DNA of 64,000 bases from [Clostridium] aerotolerans DSM 5434. Lineage in GTDB: Bacteria > Bacillota > Clostridia > Lachnospirales > Lachnospiraceae. The notes below the pieces were generated by a model. The model ran no database searches, was not told the origin of the DNA, and worked only from the letters and a program-made list of their open reading frames with translations. How positions within the stretch are numbered: the first letter of the stretch is position 1; every line of letters starts with the position of its first letter. Below, in pieces: positions 54,159 to 62,841 of this stretch. The translations under genes were made by a program, and so were the position numbers. Where the stretch lies: NCBI RefSeq assembly GCF_000687555.1, contig NZ_JHWJ01000003.1, positions 186,001 to 250,000 on the forward strand, read 5' to 3'.

Positions 54159-54187
54159 ATAATATCACTTTGTTACATTTTTGTCAA
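54159..54187 (-). promoter_or_regulatory. Strong sigma-A promoter of the flavin oxidoreductase gene
   Basis: TTGACA (54187-54182), 17 bases, TATTAT (54164-54159) on the minus strand. The match is 11 of 12 positions with optimal spacing. Confidence 0.8.
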
Positions 54188-54234
54188 TCCAGTATTCTGG
54201 CAAAATTTCAACTGCAAAAAATCTCCCATATCGC

Positions 54235-54263
54235 AAAAAATAAGAGCCTGGATTACCAGGCTC
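54235..54263 (-). terminator. Terminator after the AraC-type response regulator
   Basis: GAGCCTGG, loop TAAT, CCAGGCTC: a perfect 8-bp stem at 54263-54244, followed by TTATTTTTT on the minus strand. Confidence 0.9.
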
Positions 54264-54268
54264 TGTCC

Positions 54269-55066
54269 CTATGAAAGCTCATTCAATCGATTCATTCTAT
54301 ACTCTGACGGATTAATCCCGACCAGACGTTTAAAGACCTTTGTAAAATAATTGGAATCCAGGTATCCCACTCTTGCACCAACATCTTTCACGATTACATT
54401 GGGCTGTTCCAGAAACTTTTTTGCCTCGCCAACCCTGTAATCCATGAGGTAAGAGGTAAAGCTTTGACCGAACTGCTGCTTGAACATTTTACAAAAATAA
54501 GGCTCTGAATACCCGATGGAACGAGCTACTTCATTCATCGAAATATCATTCATGAAATTAGAACGGATGTATTCCTCCACCATAGAGGTCATTACCGACA
54601 GCCGGCTGCTGTTATAATCCGGTTCTTTTTCTGATAGGGCAATACCATCTTCTGATGCCGGCCCCTGTTCCTCATTGGTCTGCGGAGCAACATCACCGCT
54701 CACCCTTAGAGCTTCTTCCACTACATTAATGATTTCCTTCTGAGAATAGGGCTTTAATAAATATTCCATGGCTTTTATGGATATGGCTTTCTTTGCATAG
54801 TCGAACCTGTCATATGCCGTTAAAAATATAAGGCAGCAATGCGGGTCTTCCTTTCTCATAATTTCAGCAGCCTGAATTCCATTCAGGCCTGGCATCCCAA
54901 TATCCAAGATAGCTACCTGAATCTTTTCCCGCCGAAAGACCTCCACTGCTTCTTTTCCGTTCTGTGCCTCAAACACCAAACAGCTCTCCCCAAACTTTTT
55001 CTGAATCATCTTCTTAAGCACAATCCGCTCAATCATTTCGTCTTCCACTATCATTAACCGTTGCAT
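54269..55066 (-). CDS. YesN-type response regulator (REC + AraC HTH), compact form
   Basis: A 265-residue regulator: receiver domain with MIVEDEMIE, phospho-acceptor in AILDIGMPGLNG, FLTAYDRFDYAKKA and EYLLKPYS; then a short linker and an AraC HTH (ISMNEVARSIGYSEPYFCKM, GYLDSNYFTKVFKRLVGINP). It lacks the long middle domain of the regulator at 21 kb. It starts eight bases after the kinase stop. The target is unknown. Confidence 0.92.
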   Translation of the reverse strand: MQRLMIVEDEMIERIVLKKMIQKKFGESCLVFEAQNGKEAVEVFRREKIQVAILDIGMPGLNGIQAAEIMRKEDPHCCLIFLTAYDRFDYAKKAISIKAMEYLLKPYSQKEIINVVEEALRVSGDVAPQTNEEQGPASEDGIALSEKEPDYNSSRLSVMTSMVEEYIRSNFMNDISMNEVARSIGYSEPYFCKMFKQQFGQSFTSYLMDYRVGEAKKFLEQPNVIVKDVGARVGYLDSNYFTKVFKRLVGINPSEYRMNRLNELS

Positions 55067-55074
55067 TCCCCGTA

Positions 55075-56556
55075 TTACCCCTTTTTCCGACCGAATTCAA
55101 TTTCTACTACAGTGCCCTCGTTCTCTGTGCTGTGAATGGTTACCTTCCCATATTCGTAATAAGCAGAAATTCTTCTGTATATATTTCCAAGACCAATTCC
55201 CAGTCCGGTTCCTTTTGTTTCCATGGCATTTCGTATGGCTTTAAGCTTCTCGGTATCCATCCCTTTTCCGGTATCCGAGACGGATATCCATAAATTCTCC
55301 CCCGATTTTTTAATATCGATCTGAATGGCGCCCCCCATTTCTTTCTCCGATATGCCGTGAATCACCCCATTTTCCACCAGGGGCTGGAGAAGGAAAACAG
55401 GAACCTCTTCCTGATACAAAGCGCTGTCACAATTGATATTCCATTGAAACCGGTCTTTAAAGCGCATTTGCTGGATGTACATATAATCCCGCACTACCTT
55501 AAGCTCCTGTTCCAGAGGCTCGAAGGCGTTTGAGGTCCTAAGACTATAACGAAGAAGATTTCCAACGGCCACCAGCATCTCTTCAGTTACCGGCGCTTCT
55601 TCCATCTGAGCCATTCTTGTCATCATATTTAAAGTATTAAACAGAAAATGAGGGTTCAGCTGACTTTTAATCAGCTGAAGCTGAGCCATGGAGAAACGTT
55701 TTTCAAGCTCCGCCCTCTCAAGCTCATGGCGGTAAAGCTTTTCTTCCACCTGTCTTTTCTCTTCCGTTGCAATCACATAATTTTCGGTGGAAGATTTCAT
55801 TTTATTAAAGGCATTCACAAGCTGTCCGATTTCATCAGTTCCGTCCCAGCGCACATCCGGAGAAGAAAAATCATTCTTTTCAATCCTCCCGGAAACAGTA
55901 GCCAGCTGTACCACCGCCTTAACGATACTCCCTGTAATGAACCGGAGAAGAATCACCAGCACCACAAAGGCCGTAAGGCTTATCACAACCAAAAGATAAG
56001 GCATCCGCTTCAGCGCTGAAATCTGGACTTCATAATAATCATTTCCCGCCATTAACACGATCTTTGTGAGGCGGTTGGCATAGATTTCCAGATATTTCTG
56101 CATGTTATAGGCCTTGTACAGCTCTCTGATGTAGTTATCATCTCCAGAGCTCATGGATACTACCTTTTCCCGTTGCTTTTCATAGGTCTCATATCCATTG
56201 ATAATATTCCAGGTCACTCCAAAACGGGCCTCCCCTATCTTATCGTAGTCATAAGGAAGTCCATCTAAATGAATTCTAGTCTCCCTGCAGGCCAGCTGGT
56301 ATGCCGACCGGTTCTCCGGTGTATTGTTTGAAAGAAGTCGGGCAAACTGCTCCCTCTCCTTTTCCATGGATTCCTGAAATTTATAGCAGGCCAGATTGTC
56401 ATCCATAATCACTCTTGCACCATCTACGAATATGTAAACCACCTTTAAATTGATAAAAATAGAAGCACCCATAATCATTCCAACGCTGCCAATGATTACG
56501 TACAGCTTCTTTTTTAGTGTCATCTGATACCAAAGGGCAAGCAGCCGTTTCCCCAC
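55075..56556 (-). CDS. YesM-type sensor histidine kinase
   Basis: A 493-residue kinase. TM near the N-terminus (VIIGSVGMIMGASIFINL), a helical extracytoplasmic sensor of about 160 residues, TM (LLVVISLTAFVVLVILL), HAMP, coiled coil, then SQLNPHFLFNTLNMMTRM with the phospho-accepting histidine and an HATPase domain (LVENGVIHGI, SDTGKGM, GLGIGLGNIYRRI). GGGAGG seven bases before the GTG at 56556-56554 supports that start. It forms an operon with the compact regulator. Confidence 0.9.
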   Translation of the reverse strand: MGKRLLALWYQMTLKKKLYVIIGSVGMIMGASIFINLKVVYIFVDGARVIMDDNLACYKFQESMEKEREQFARLLSNNTPENRSAYQLACRETRIHLDGLPYDYDKIGEARFGVTWNIINGYETYEKQREKVVSMSSGDDNYIRELYKAYNMQKYLEIYANRLTKIVLMAGNDYYEVQISALKRMPYLLVVISLTAFVVLVILLRFITGSIVKAVVQLATVSGRIEKNDFSSPDVRWDGTDEIGQLVNAFNKMKSSTENYVIATEEKRQVEEKLYRHELERAELEKRFSMAQLQLIKSQLNPHFLFNTLNMMTRMAQMEEAPVTEEMLVAVGNLLRYSLRTSNAFEPLEQELKVVRDYMYIQQMRFKDRFQWNINCDSALYQEEVPVFLLQPLVENGVIHGISEKEMGGAIQIDIKKSGENLWISVSDTGKGMDTEKLKAIRNAMETKGTGLGIGLGNIYRRISAYYEYGKVTIHSTENEGTVVEIEFGRKKG

Positions 56557-56608
56557 CTGATTTCCTCCCAATCCCCATTTGTCGTATTTTGTGCAATAAT
56601 CATAATTT

Positions 56609-56637
56609 ATCTTAGCTTCCCTTAAACTTTTTGTCAA
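56609..56637 (-). promoter_or_regulatory. Promoter of the kinase-regulator pair
   Basis: TTGACA (56637-56632), 17 bases, TAAGAT (56614-56609) on the minus strand, about 50 bases before the GTG start of the kinase. Confidence 0.65.
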
Positions 56638-56652
56638 TATTATTGTATATAG

Positions 56653-56692
56653 AAAAAAACACAGCCGCATAATGAGAGTTTTTGCGACTGCG
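56653..56692 (-). terminator. Terminator after the D,D-carboxypeptidase gene
   Basis: ACGCAGTCGCA and TGCGGCTGTGT form an 11-pair stem with two G-U pairs, followed by seven T on the minus strand; a T-run is present on the plus side too. Confidence 0.85.
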
Positions 56693-56703
56693 TTTTTTTG
56701 TAA

Positions 56704-57939
56704 TTACAAATTAAATGCCTTTAAGAGACGTTTCAAATAATCCATGAATTTAGCTTCCCGGACGGCCTGGGCAGTAAGAATGGGAACCTCTCCTATCTTC
56801 TTTCCACCAAGGGTATAGACAAGAGAACCGGCCGGCTGGCCTTCTTCTAAAGGTGCCGGAAGGGAAGGAACCAGTTCCAGCTTCTTTTCAATGGCTGCAA
56901 AATCTTCCCCTTTTAAGCTCAGATAAGAAAATGAACCGCCATATTTTAAGGGCACCTCTTCCTCCACACCGTTATCTACGATCATGTTGGGAAGAGGAAT
57001 CATATCTTTATCTTCATACAGCTTACAGTTAGCATATCCATAGTTTAACAAGGTCTGGGCATCGGCAAACCGAACCTTATAATCCGGTGCTGCCATAATG
57101 GAAGCAATGAGCCGGACACCATCTTTTTCCGCTGTGGCTGACAAACAGTACTTGGCAACAGAGGTAGAACCTGTTTTTAAACCAGTTACATTAAAGTTCG
57201 TGGCCATCTTTAACAGCTTGTTGGTATTGGACAGACCGAATTCTTTTGTCCCCTGCTTTGTTACATGGGTGATGTTCTCCATCCAGATGGTGGAGTAATT
57301 ATGTATTTGAGGATATTTGTTAATAAGCTCTCTGGACATAATAGCAATATCCCTGGCAGTCGTTACATGGGTGGGGGACTCTGTAAGTCCGCAGCAATCT
57401 TCAAAATGAGTATTGGTCATTCCAAGAGCTGCAGCCCTCTCATTCATCATTTTAATAAACTCATCTTCTGTTCCTGCTATGTATTCTGCCATGGCCACAG
57501 AGGCATCATTACCAGAGGCAACCACAATACACTTAATCAGGGTTTCCACTGTCTGAACCTCTCCCTCTTCCAGGAACACCTGAGAACCACCCATGGATTT
57601 TGCATGGGCACTGGTAACGACCTCATCCGTAAGTTTAATTTTGCCGGAATCCAGCGCATCAAATATAAGGATCAGTGTCATGATTTTTGTAATACTGGCT
57701 GGGCTTCTCTTTACATCCGCATCCTTTTCATAGATGACCTGACCGGTCGAAGCCTCCATTAAAACAGCACTTGGGGCCTGGATCGCCGGGCCTCCCTCTG
57801 CATTTACCTCCTTCGCCTGTTCTGCCTGTACAATCATATCCGAGGCTACCGCGATATCAGGCTCCTGTCCTGCGGCCGGAATGCATAAACTGTAACAAAG
57901 CAGGATACAGCTTAAAACAAATGCCGTAACTCTCCTCAT
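56704..57939 (-). CDS. D-alanyl-D-alanine carboxypeptidase (PBP5/DacF type)
   Basis: Trims peptidoglycan pentapeptides outside the membrane. The protein has a signal peptide (VTAFVLSCILLCYSL ... PAAGQ), SxxK in SPASITKIMT, SxN in VASGNDASVAMAEYI and KTG in GLKTGSTSVAKYC, then a C-terminal beta domain and an amphipathic tail (YLKRLLKAFNL). The ATG at 57939 is about 12 bases from AGGGG; an ATG four codons earlier (57951) is adjacent to it, so the start is uncertain by four residues. It may belong to the sporulation-related DacF/DacB branch, which sequence alone cannot settle. Confidence 0.93.
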   Translation of the reverse strand: MRRVTAFVLSCILLCYSLCIPAAGQEPDIAVASDMIVQAEQAKEVNAEGGPAIQAPSAVLMEASTGQVIYEKDADVKRSPASITKIMTLILIFDALDSGKIKLTDEVVTSAHAKSMGGSQVFLEEGEVQTVETLIKCIVVASGNDASVAMAEYIAGTEDEFIKMMNERAAALGMTNTHFEDCCGLTESPTHVTTARDIAIMSRELINKYPQIHNYSTIWMENITHVTKQGTKEFGLSNTNKLLKMATNFNVTGLKTGSTSVAKYCLSATAEKDGVRLIASIMAAPDYKVRFADAQTLLNYGYANCKLYEDKDMIPLPNMIVDNGVEEEVPLKYGGSFSYLSLKGEDFAAIEKKLELVPSLPAPLEEGQPAGSLVYTLGGKKIGEVPILTAQAVREAKFMDYLKRLLKAFNL

Positions 57940-58130
57940 GCTAGATACCATCCCCTGAAAATTACTTTATACCATTGTATGGGGACATATCCTATTCATA
58001 TGCCAATTTTTCCAAAAAAAATTCCCAGCTTATCGTTTCATCTTCCTATAAAGTATGTTATACTTGTACAGGAAATGTTACACTCATTGGGTAACAACCT
58101 AATATATTGAAAAAGCTAAGGGGTTAGACT

Positions 58131-59516
58131 ATGAACTTTAATAATTTCCGTGAACGAAATTTCGGCAGAGGTCGAAACCGCATTCAAAGCACAATCATGA
58201 TTGCAATCTCTGTATTATTAATCATCGCAATTCTTGCACTCTGTGGCATTGCCATAAATAAAAAGCTGGGTAATGGCACATTGCCAGCTGATTCTTCTGT
58301 CGCAAACCACTCCTCTGAAAGTGAAGCAACTGCTGCCAGTGAGCCAGAGAAGGATCCTGGTTTAACTCTTCTTGAAAAAGCTGAGGCACTGTCGGTCCAA
58401 TACGATTATGACGGAGCCATTGCCCTCTTACAGTCCGATACCAATCTGGCCGCCAGAGAGGATTTTAAATCAGCCATTGCCGGCTATGAAACTGCCAAAA
58501 GCGCTTTAGTCCCCGTTAATCCCCAGGATGTGACCCATGTATTTTTTCATTCTCTGATCATGGACAACAAAAAGGCCTTTGATGGAGATAAGAAGCAGGC
58601 AGGCTATAACCAGATGATGACCACCAAGTCTGAATTCTTAAAGATTATGCAGTCTATGTACGATAAGGGCTACGTGCTGGTCAGGATTCACGACCTGGCA
58701 TATGAGACAAAGGATGAAAACGGCAATCCCAAATTTACATATGGCAACATCATGTTACCTGAGGGAAAAAAAGCATTCGTCCTTTCCCAGGATGATGTTT
58801 GTTACTACGAATACATGGATGGGGACGGCTTCGCTTCCAGGATTGTCATTGGAAAAGACGGCTACCCTACCTGTGAGATGAAGATGGATGATGGCAGCGT
58901 TTCCGTTGGAGATTATGATCTGGTCCCCATTTTGGAAAACTTCATCCAGACACACCCTGGTTTTTCCTACAAAGGAGCAAGGGGAATCCTGGCTTTTACC
59001 GGGTACAACGGAATCTTGGGATATCGCACCGACGAAGCTTATAAAGATACCAACCCTAATTTTGAAGAAGACAAAAAACAGGCGGCAGCCGTAGCCCAGA
59101 ATCTAAAGGAGCATGGCTGGGAGCTGGCTTCTCACAGCTGGGGCCACCGCAACATGGGCGGAATCTCCATGGAGCATTTTAAAATAGATTCTGATAAGTG
59201 GGCAAAGAACGTAGGGTCCTTAATCGGCCCAACAGATATTATTCTCTTCCCCTTTGGAAGTGACATTGGAAGCTGGACGCCTTATACGGAGGCAAACGAA
59301 CGTTTTACTTATTTACAATCACAGGGCTTTCGCTATTTCTGTAATGTAGATGCCAGTAAATCCACCTGGATGCAGCTTGGACAAGATTATTTCCGCCAGG
59401 CCAGAAGAAATCTTGACGGATACCGGATGTACTATTATCCAGACAGCTTAAAAGATCTCTTTAATGTACCTGATGTATTTGATCCGGACAGGCCTACCCC
59501 GGTTCCTCCCATGTAA
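58131..59516 (+). CDS. Membrane-anchored polysaccharide deacetylase (NodB-like)
   Basis: A 461-residue protein with a short basic N-terminus, one TM helix (SVLLIIAILALCGIAI), a helical linker (LEKAEALSVQYDYDGAIALL) and a NodB-type deacetylase. Metal-site motifs are visible as FVLSQDDVCYYEY (catalytic and metal Asp) and ASHSWGHRN (two His); IILFPFGSDIG matches the later substrate-groove motif. It probably deacetylates a cell-wall or exopolysaccharide. It is a single plus-strand gene diverging from the carboxypeptidase gene and ending at a strong terminator. GGGG lies eight bases before the ATG. Confidence 0.88.
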   Translation: MNFNNFRERNFGRGRNRIQSTIMIAISVLLIIAILALCGIAINKKLGNGTLPADSSVANHSSESEATAASEPEKDPGLTLLEKAEALSVQYDYDGAIALLQSDTNLAAREDFKSAIAGYETAKSALVPVNPQDVTHVFFHSLIMDNKKAFDGDKKQAGYNQMMTTKSEFLKIMQSMYDKGYVLVRIHDLAYETKDENGNPKFTYGNIMLPEGKKAFVLSQDDVCYYEYMDGDGFASRIVIGKDGYPTCEMKMDDGSVSVGDYDLVPILENFIQTHPGFSYKGARGILAFTGYNGILGYRTDEAYKDTNPNFEEDKKQAAAVAQNLKEHGWELASHSWGHRNMGGISMEHFKIDSDKWAKNVGSLIGPTDIILFPFGSDIGSWTPYTEANERFTYLQSQGFRYFCNVDASKSTWMQLGQDYFRQARRNLDGYRMYYYPDSLKDLFNVPDVFDPDRPTPVPPM

Positions 59517-59565
59517 GCGGCAATGCTAAACTGGAAACGTTTAATAAATGAATACGCATATAAGT

Positions 59566-59613
59566 AAAAAGGTATTTTGACATGGTTTTGCACCTGTCAA
59601 AATACCTTTTTTT
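59566..59613 (+). terminator. Bidirectional terminator after the deacetylase gene
   Basis: AAAAAGGTATTTTGACA (59566-59582) and TGTCAAAATACCTTTTTTT (59595-59613) form a perfect 17-bp hairpin. T-runs on both strands let it serve the convergent GTPase gene as well. Confidence 0.93.
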
Positions 59614-59646
59614 ATGATGAACTACGTTATATACTTAAATGATGTA

Positions 59647-60600
59647 TTAAAATTCTACAAATCCTTTGATCGGCTGGTCAGGGGATACGGTTTCTGCATA
59701 AAGAACCGGGCCTTCCCCGTTATAATCCTTCCAGTATTCATAGGCGATCCTAGCCTTTACCTTGACCCACTGCTTTGTCTCAAGATTATTGGCTTCTCTT
59801 GATTTTGTTACAAATCCTAAGAAGGTCATATCATCTTCACAGCAAGTCATGGCCATACGTCCCGGTACAAAGTAATTTCTTGGGAACTCGGGAGTTTTTA
59901 ATACCATAGCTGTAAATTCCACGGTTTTCCCTTCATACCGATCTCTTCGCTCCATACAGTCAATATACCAGACTCCATAAGCCTTAGGCGATATCTGAAT
60001 CACTTCCTGGCTCACATCATAGGGCAGATCTTCTTCTGCAATCTCATTGACCTCTCCCTCAGAATCTTCAAATACAATCTCGCCTTTTGGACTCATGGAC
60101 TTAAGCGTCCGGCGATAGCCGGAAAGATCCTCGATTCCATCACAGCGGTTGCAGATGATCATCTCGGAATTTTTGACCATTGCGAAAAGAAGCGGCTTCA
60201 TATTGGCTGAGTATAAATCAAAGGTGGACATATCAATCAATGTAATTTGCTGATAAACGTTCCAGTCATCCGGAAGCTTTAACTGATCTAAATTCCACAT
60301 TCCGTTCCATTCAATCAGAACACGCTCCGGATTGTGAAGCAGCTCCAGCTCCAGAAGCCGGTCTGGCGTCATCTCTTCTAAGCTGTCAATGAAAACAGCC
60401 TCTGTATGATTACGGGAAAGCAGCTCTGAATCATATTCTGTCTCACCCTCTTCGCAGACAATTAACAGTGTCTTCCCTTCTGTCTTAAAATAATCCTGTT
60501 CCATGGTAAACTGAAGGAACTGGGTCTTACCTGATTCCAAAAATCCATTAATCAGGAATACCGGCATAAAATCATCTTCCATTGTTTCGGTATTGCTCAT
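59647..60600 (-). CDS. CobW-type GTPase fused to a YcgQ/TIGR03943-like C-terminal domain
   Basis: A 317-residue protein. The N-terminal part is a divergent CobW/COG0523 G3E GTPase: VFLINGFLESGKTQFLQF, LLIVCEEGETEYD, RVLIEWNGMWNLDQL and IICNRCDGIED. The usual GCxCC metal-binding motif is missing. From about residue 215 it resembles the C-terminal domain of YcgQ (DUF1980) membrane proteins: GVWYIDCMERRDRYEGKTV-type start, FVPGRMAMTCCEDDMTFLGF, WVKVKARI. No TM helix is seen, so it is a soluble fusion. GGAGG lies five bases before the ATG at 60598-60600. It follows the His-rich CobW gene by 17 bases, suggesting a joint role in metal handling. Confidence 0.75.
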   Translation of the reverse strand: MSNTETMEDDFMPVFLINGFLESGKTQFLQFTMEQDYFKTEGKTLLIVCEEGETEYDSELLSRNHTEAVFIDSLEEMTPDRLLELELLHNPERVLIEWNGMWNLDQLKLPDDWNVYQQITLIDMSTFDLYSANMKPLLFAMVKNSEMIICNRCDGIEDLSGYRRTLKSMSPKGEIVFEDSEGEVNEIAEEDLPYDVSQEVIQISPKAYGVWYIDCMERRDRYEGKTVEFTAMVLKTPEFPRNYFVPGRMAMTCCEDDMTFLGFVTKSREANNLETKQWVKVKARIAYEYWKDYNGEGPVLYAETVSPDQPIKGFVEF

Positions 60601-60617
60601 GTTTTCCTCCATTCCAA

Positions 60618-61850
60618 TTAACGCTTAAACGCTTTTTTCAGCTCTTCTTCTTTTAAATTGGCTCCAATGACACATACCTTGCCGGTATATTCCGGAACTC
60701 CGTTACGGATTTCATACTGCTCCGGCACAAGATCAAAGTAAAGCCACTGACCCTTTTCTTCTCCTGGGATCATACCCTTTGCCCGAAGCACATCTCCAAA
60801 GCCTTCTCCGTATGCCAGCTCATCGAGGATCTTATCCAGCTCTTCCCTGCTGATAGAAGCAACATTCTCTGCTCCCCAGCTGGTGAATACCTCATCTGCA
60901 TCATGATGGTCATGGTCATGACCGCAGCCGCAGCCTTCTCCATGATGATGATGATGCTCATGGTCATGGTCGTGATCGTGATGATGACCGCAGCCACAGC
61001 TCTCCTCGTGATCATGGTGATGATGCTCATGGTCGTGATCGTGATGATGACCGCAGCCACAGCCCTCCTCGTGGTCGTGATCATGGTGATGATGTTCATG
61101 GTCATGATCGTGGTCGTGATGATGACCACAGCCGCAGCCACCCTCGTGAGCATGGTGGTGATGCTCATGGCCGTGATCATGACCGCAGCCACATTCTCCT
61201 TCGTGGTCATGATGATGGGACTTGACCTCAGCCAAAAGATCTTCAACCATGGTATCAGGCTTTTCAATAATTTCCATAAGCTGTTTTCCGCTCAGTTCTC
61301 CAAATGGAGTGGTGACTACGGACGCTTTTGGATTTAATTCCCTGATGATTTCAACCGCCTGGTCAACCTTGTCCGATGGAGCGATGTCCGTACGGCTTAA
61401 AACAACGGTTCCGGCATTTTCTATCTGGTTATTAAAAAATTCACCAAAATTCTTCCGGTACATTTTACACTTCTGGGCGTCTACAATGGTCACTGCGCTG
61501 TTTAAGACCACATCAAGCTGGGAAGCAACGTCAACAACTGCCTTCATAACGTCAGACAGCTTACCTACGCCAGATGGCTCGATAATTACACGGTCAGGCT
61601 GGTATTTTGTAAGCACTTCTTTTAAGGATTCTCCAAAATCGCCTACAAGAGAACAACAGATACAGCCAGAATTCATCTCACGGATCTCAATGCCTGCATC
61701 CTTTAAGAAACCGCCGTCAATTCCTATCTCACCAAATTCATTTTCAATCAGGACAACCTGCTCACCTGCAATGGCCTCCTGTAATAACTTCTTAATAAAA
61801 GTCGTCTTTCCAGCTCCAAGGAAGCCGGAGATAATATCAATCTTTGTCAT
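60618..61850 (-). CDS. CobW/COG0523 metallochaperone GTPase with long His/Cys repeat
   Basis: A 410-residue G3E GTPase: Walker A GFLGAGKTTFIKKLL, IENEFGEIGIDGG, the metal-binding motif NSGCICCSLVGD, VIIEPSGVGKLSDV and LSRTDIAPSDK. Residues from about 210 to 317 are a repeat of CGCGH units joined by His/Asp/Glu runs, then a CobW C-terminal domain (YGEGFGDVLRAKGMIPGE). COG0523 proteins deliver zinc or other metals; the repeat is probably a metal store or buffer. It is the first gene of a pair with the fused GTPase. No zinc-uptake operator (Zur box) was recognised upstream. Confidence 0.93.
   Translation of the reverse strand: MTKIDIISGFLGAGKTTFIKKLLQEAIAGEQVVLIENEFGEIGIDGGFLKDAGIEIREMNSGCICCSLVGDFGESLKEVLTKYQPDRVIIEPSGVGKLSDVMKAVVDVASQLDVVLNSAVTIVDAQKCKMYRKNFGEFFNNQIENAGTVVLSRTDIAPSDKVDQAVEIIRELNPKASVVTTPFGELSGKQLMEIIEKPDTMVEDLLAEVKSHHHDHEGECGCGHDHGHEHHHHAHEGGCGCGHHHDHDHDHEHHHHDHDHEEGCGCGHHHDHDHEHHHHDHEESCGCGHHHDHDHDHEHHHHHGEGCGCGHDHDHHDADEVFTSWGAENVASISREELDKILDELAYGEGFGDVLRAKGMIPGEEKGQWLYFDLVPEQYEIRNGVPEYTGKVCVIGANLKEEELKKAFKR
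60901..61218 (-). repeat. Degenerate tandem repeat encoding the His/Cys-rich region of the CobW protein
   Basis: Five units, each with a CGCGH block and a following HHHDHDHDHEHHHH-type run, are encoded in tandem. At DNA level they give recurring gatgatgaccgcagcc-like and catgatcgtg-like blocks on the plus strand. The region can easily change length by slippage. Confidence 0.9.
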
Positions 61851-61903
61851 GTCAGTACGTACCTCTTTTCTTTCCAGAGTTTAACAAGAAACTACAACTA
61901 CTT

Positions 61904-61932
61904 ATTGTGTCACAAACTTTACCATAAGTCAA
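61904..61932 (-). promoter_or_regulatory. Likely promoter of the CobW gene pair
   Basis: TTGACT (61932-61927), 17 bases, CACAAT (61909-61904) on the minus strand, about 55 bases before the start codon. Confidence 0.55.
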
Positions 61933-62014
61933 GCAGAGTGCCTTCGGTTTTCTTTTGCATAATCTGCAAAAATTATCAGCTGATCCAATGATTCCAATTT
62001 AAATGTATCACTTT

Positions 62015-62042
62015 TTGACACCTTTTTCTGATATACTATAAA
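62015..62042 (+). promoter_or_regulatory. Promoter of the peptidase E gene
   Basis: TTGACA (62015-62020), 16 bases, TATAAA (62037-62042); an alternative TATACT at 62032 is too close to the -35 box. The start codon follows about 30 bases later. Confidence 0.65.
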
Positions 62043-62072
62043 AAAGACAGCAAAGAAAGGAGCTAACAGCTA

Positions 62073-62699
62073 ATGAAAAAACTATTTCTGGCATCCTCAT
62101 TTCAGGATGTGGCAGACCTGCTTCCAGATTTCGAAAAAAACTTAAAGGGGAAAACAATTACCTTTATTCCAACTGCAAGTATCGTGGAAACGGTTAATTT
62201 TTATGTGAAATCAGGCAGAAAAGCATTGGAAGATATGGGACTTCTGGTTGATGAGCTGGAGATTTCCACTGCATCAGCAGAAGAAATCACTTCAAAACTC
62301 AAGCAAAATGATTATATTTACGTGACCGGAGGCAATACATTTTTCCTGCTTCAGGAAATGAAGCGTACCGGTACTGATCAGTTAATAAAAGAGGAAGTAG
62401 ATTCAGGAAAGCTTTATATTGGAGAATCTGCAGGAGCCATTGTTGCATCGGCTGATATTGAATATGCAAAAGGTATGGATTCTGTTGATGAGGCACCGGA
62501 CCTTGAAAGCTTTAAGGCGCTTAGTCTTGTAGATTTCTACCCTGTCCCACACTATAACAATCCGCCTTTTCAGGAAGCCACGAAGCAAATTATAGATACT
62601 TATTCCTCCACATTAAAGCTCTCTCCCATCAGCAATCAAGAGGCCATTCTGGTCAATCATGAAGAGATAAAAGTAAAGGCAAGCCAGCTCCATTCATAA
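62073..62699 (+). CDS. Peptidase family S51 (peptidase E / cyanophycinase-like)
   Basis: A 208-residue protein with KLFLASSFQDVADLLPDF, FIPTASIVETVNFYVKSGR, the conserved YVTGGNTFFLLQEM and the nucleophile elbow IGESAGAIVAS carrying the catalytic serine. LVDFYPVPHYNN supplies the expected later acid/His region. Peptidase E cleaves Asp-X dipeptides; the substrate here is not certain. AAGGAG lies 11 bases before the ATG. It is a single-gene unit with its own promoter and terminator. Confidence 0.88.
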   Translation: MKKLFLASSFQDVADLLPDFEKNLKGKTITFIPTASIVETVNFYVKSGRKALEDMGLLVDELEISTASAEEITSKLKQNDYIYVTGGNTFFLLQEMKRTGTDQLIKEEVDSGKLYIGESAGAIVASADIEYAKGMDSVDEAPDLESFKALSLVDFYPVPHYNNPPFQEATKQIIDTYSSTLKLSPISNQEAILVNHEEIKVKASQLHS

Positions 62700-62755
62700 A
62701 TACGGATTCTGTCCATTTACTGATTTTTGATATGGTATCATGGTTATCATGCCAT

Positions 62756-62806
62756 AAAAATACGCCTTGAAACGGGATTTATAAGACCGATCAAGGCATA
62801 TTTTTT
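62756..62806 (+). terminator. Bidirectional terminator after the peptidase E gene
   Basis: GCCTTGA and TCAAGGC (arms at 62764-62770 and 62791-62797) extended by TA pairs and flanked by AAAAA on one side and TTTTTT on the other. It lies between convergent genes. Confidence 0.8.
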
Positions 62807-62841
62807 ATCCTTTTTTCCACAGGGTGCTTGTAATAAGACTT

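Noticed and set aside
57265-57762. Plus-strand open frame of 165 residues
   Set aside because: Antisense to the carboxypeptidase gene, whose SxxK, SxN and KTG motifs are intact.
60901-61218. Repeated blocks that could look like a CRISPR array or minisatellite
   Set aside because: Units are in frame, degenerate, without unique spacers, and encode the metal-binding repeat of an intact protein.
60770-61337. Long open frames of 144 and 165 residues on both strands, rich in Met, Thr and Val
   Set aside because: They are alternative-frame readings of the His/Cys repeat in the CobW gene; the low-complexity composition keeps stops away. No ribosome site or family match.
61222-61884. Plus-strand open frame of 220 residues
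   Set aside because: Lies entirely opposite the GTPase domain of the CobW gene, has Ser/Thr-rich antisense composition and no ribosome site.
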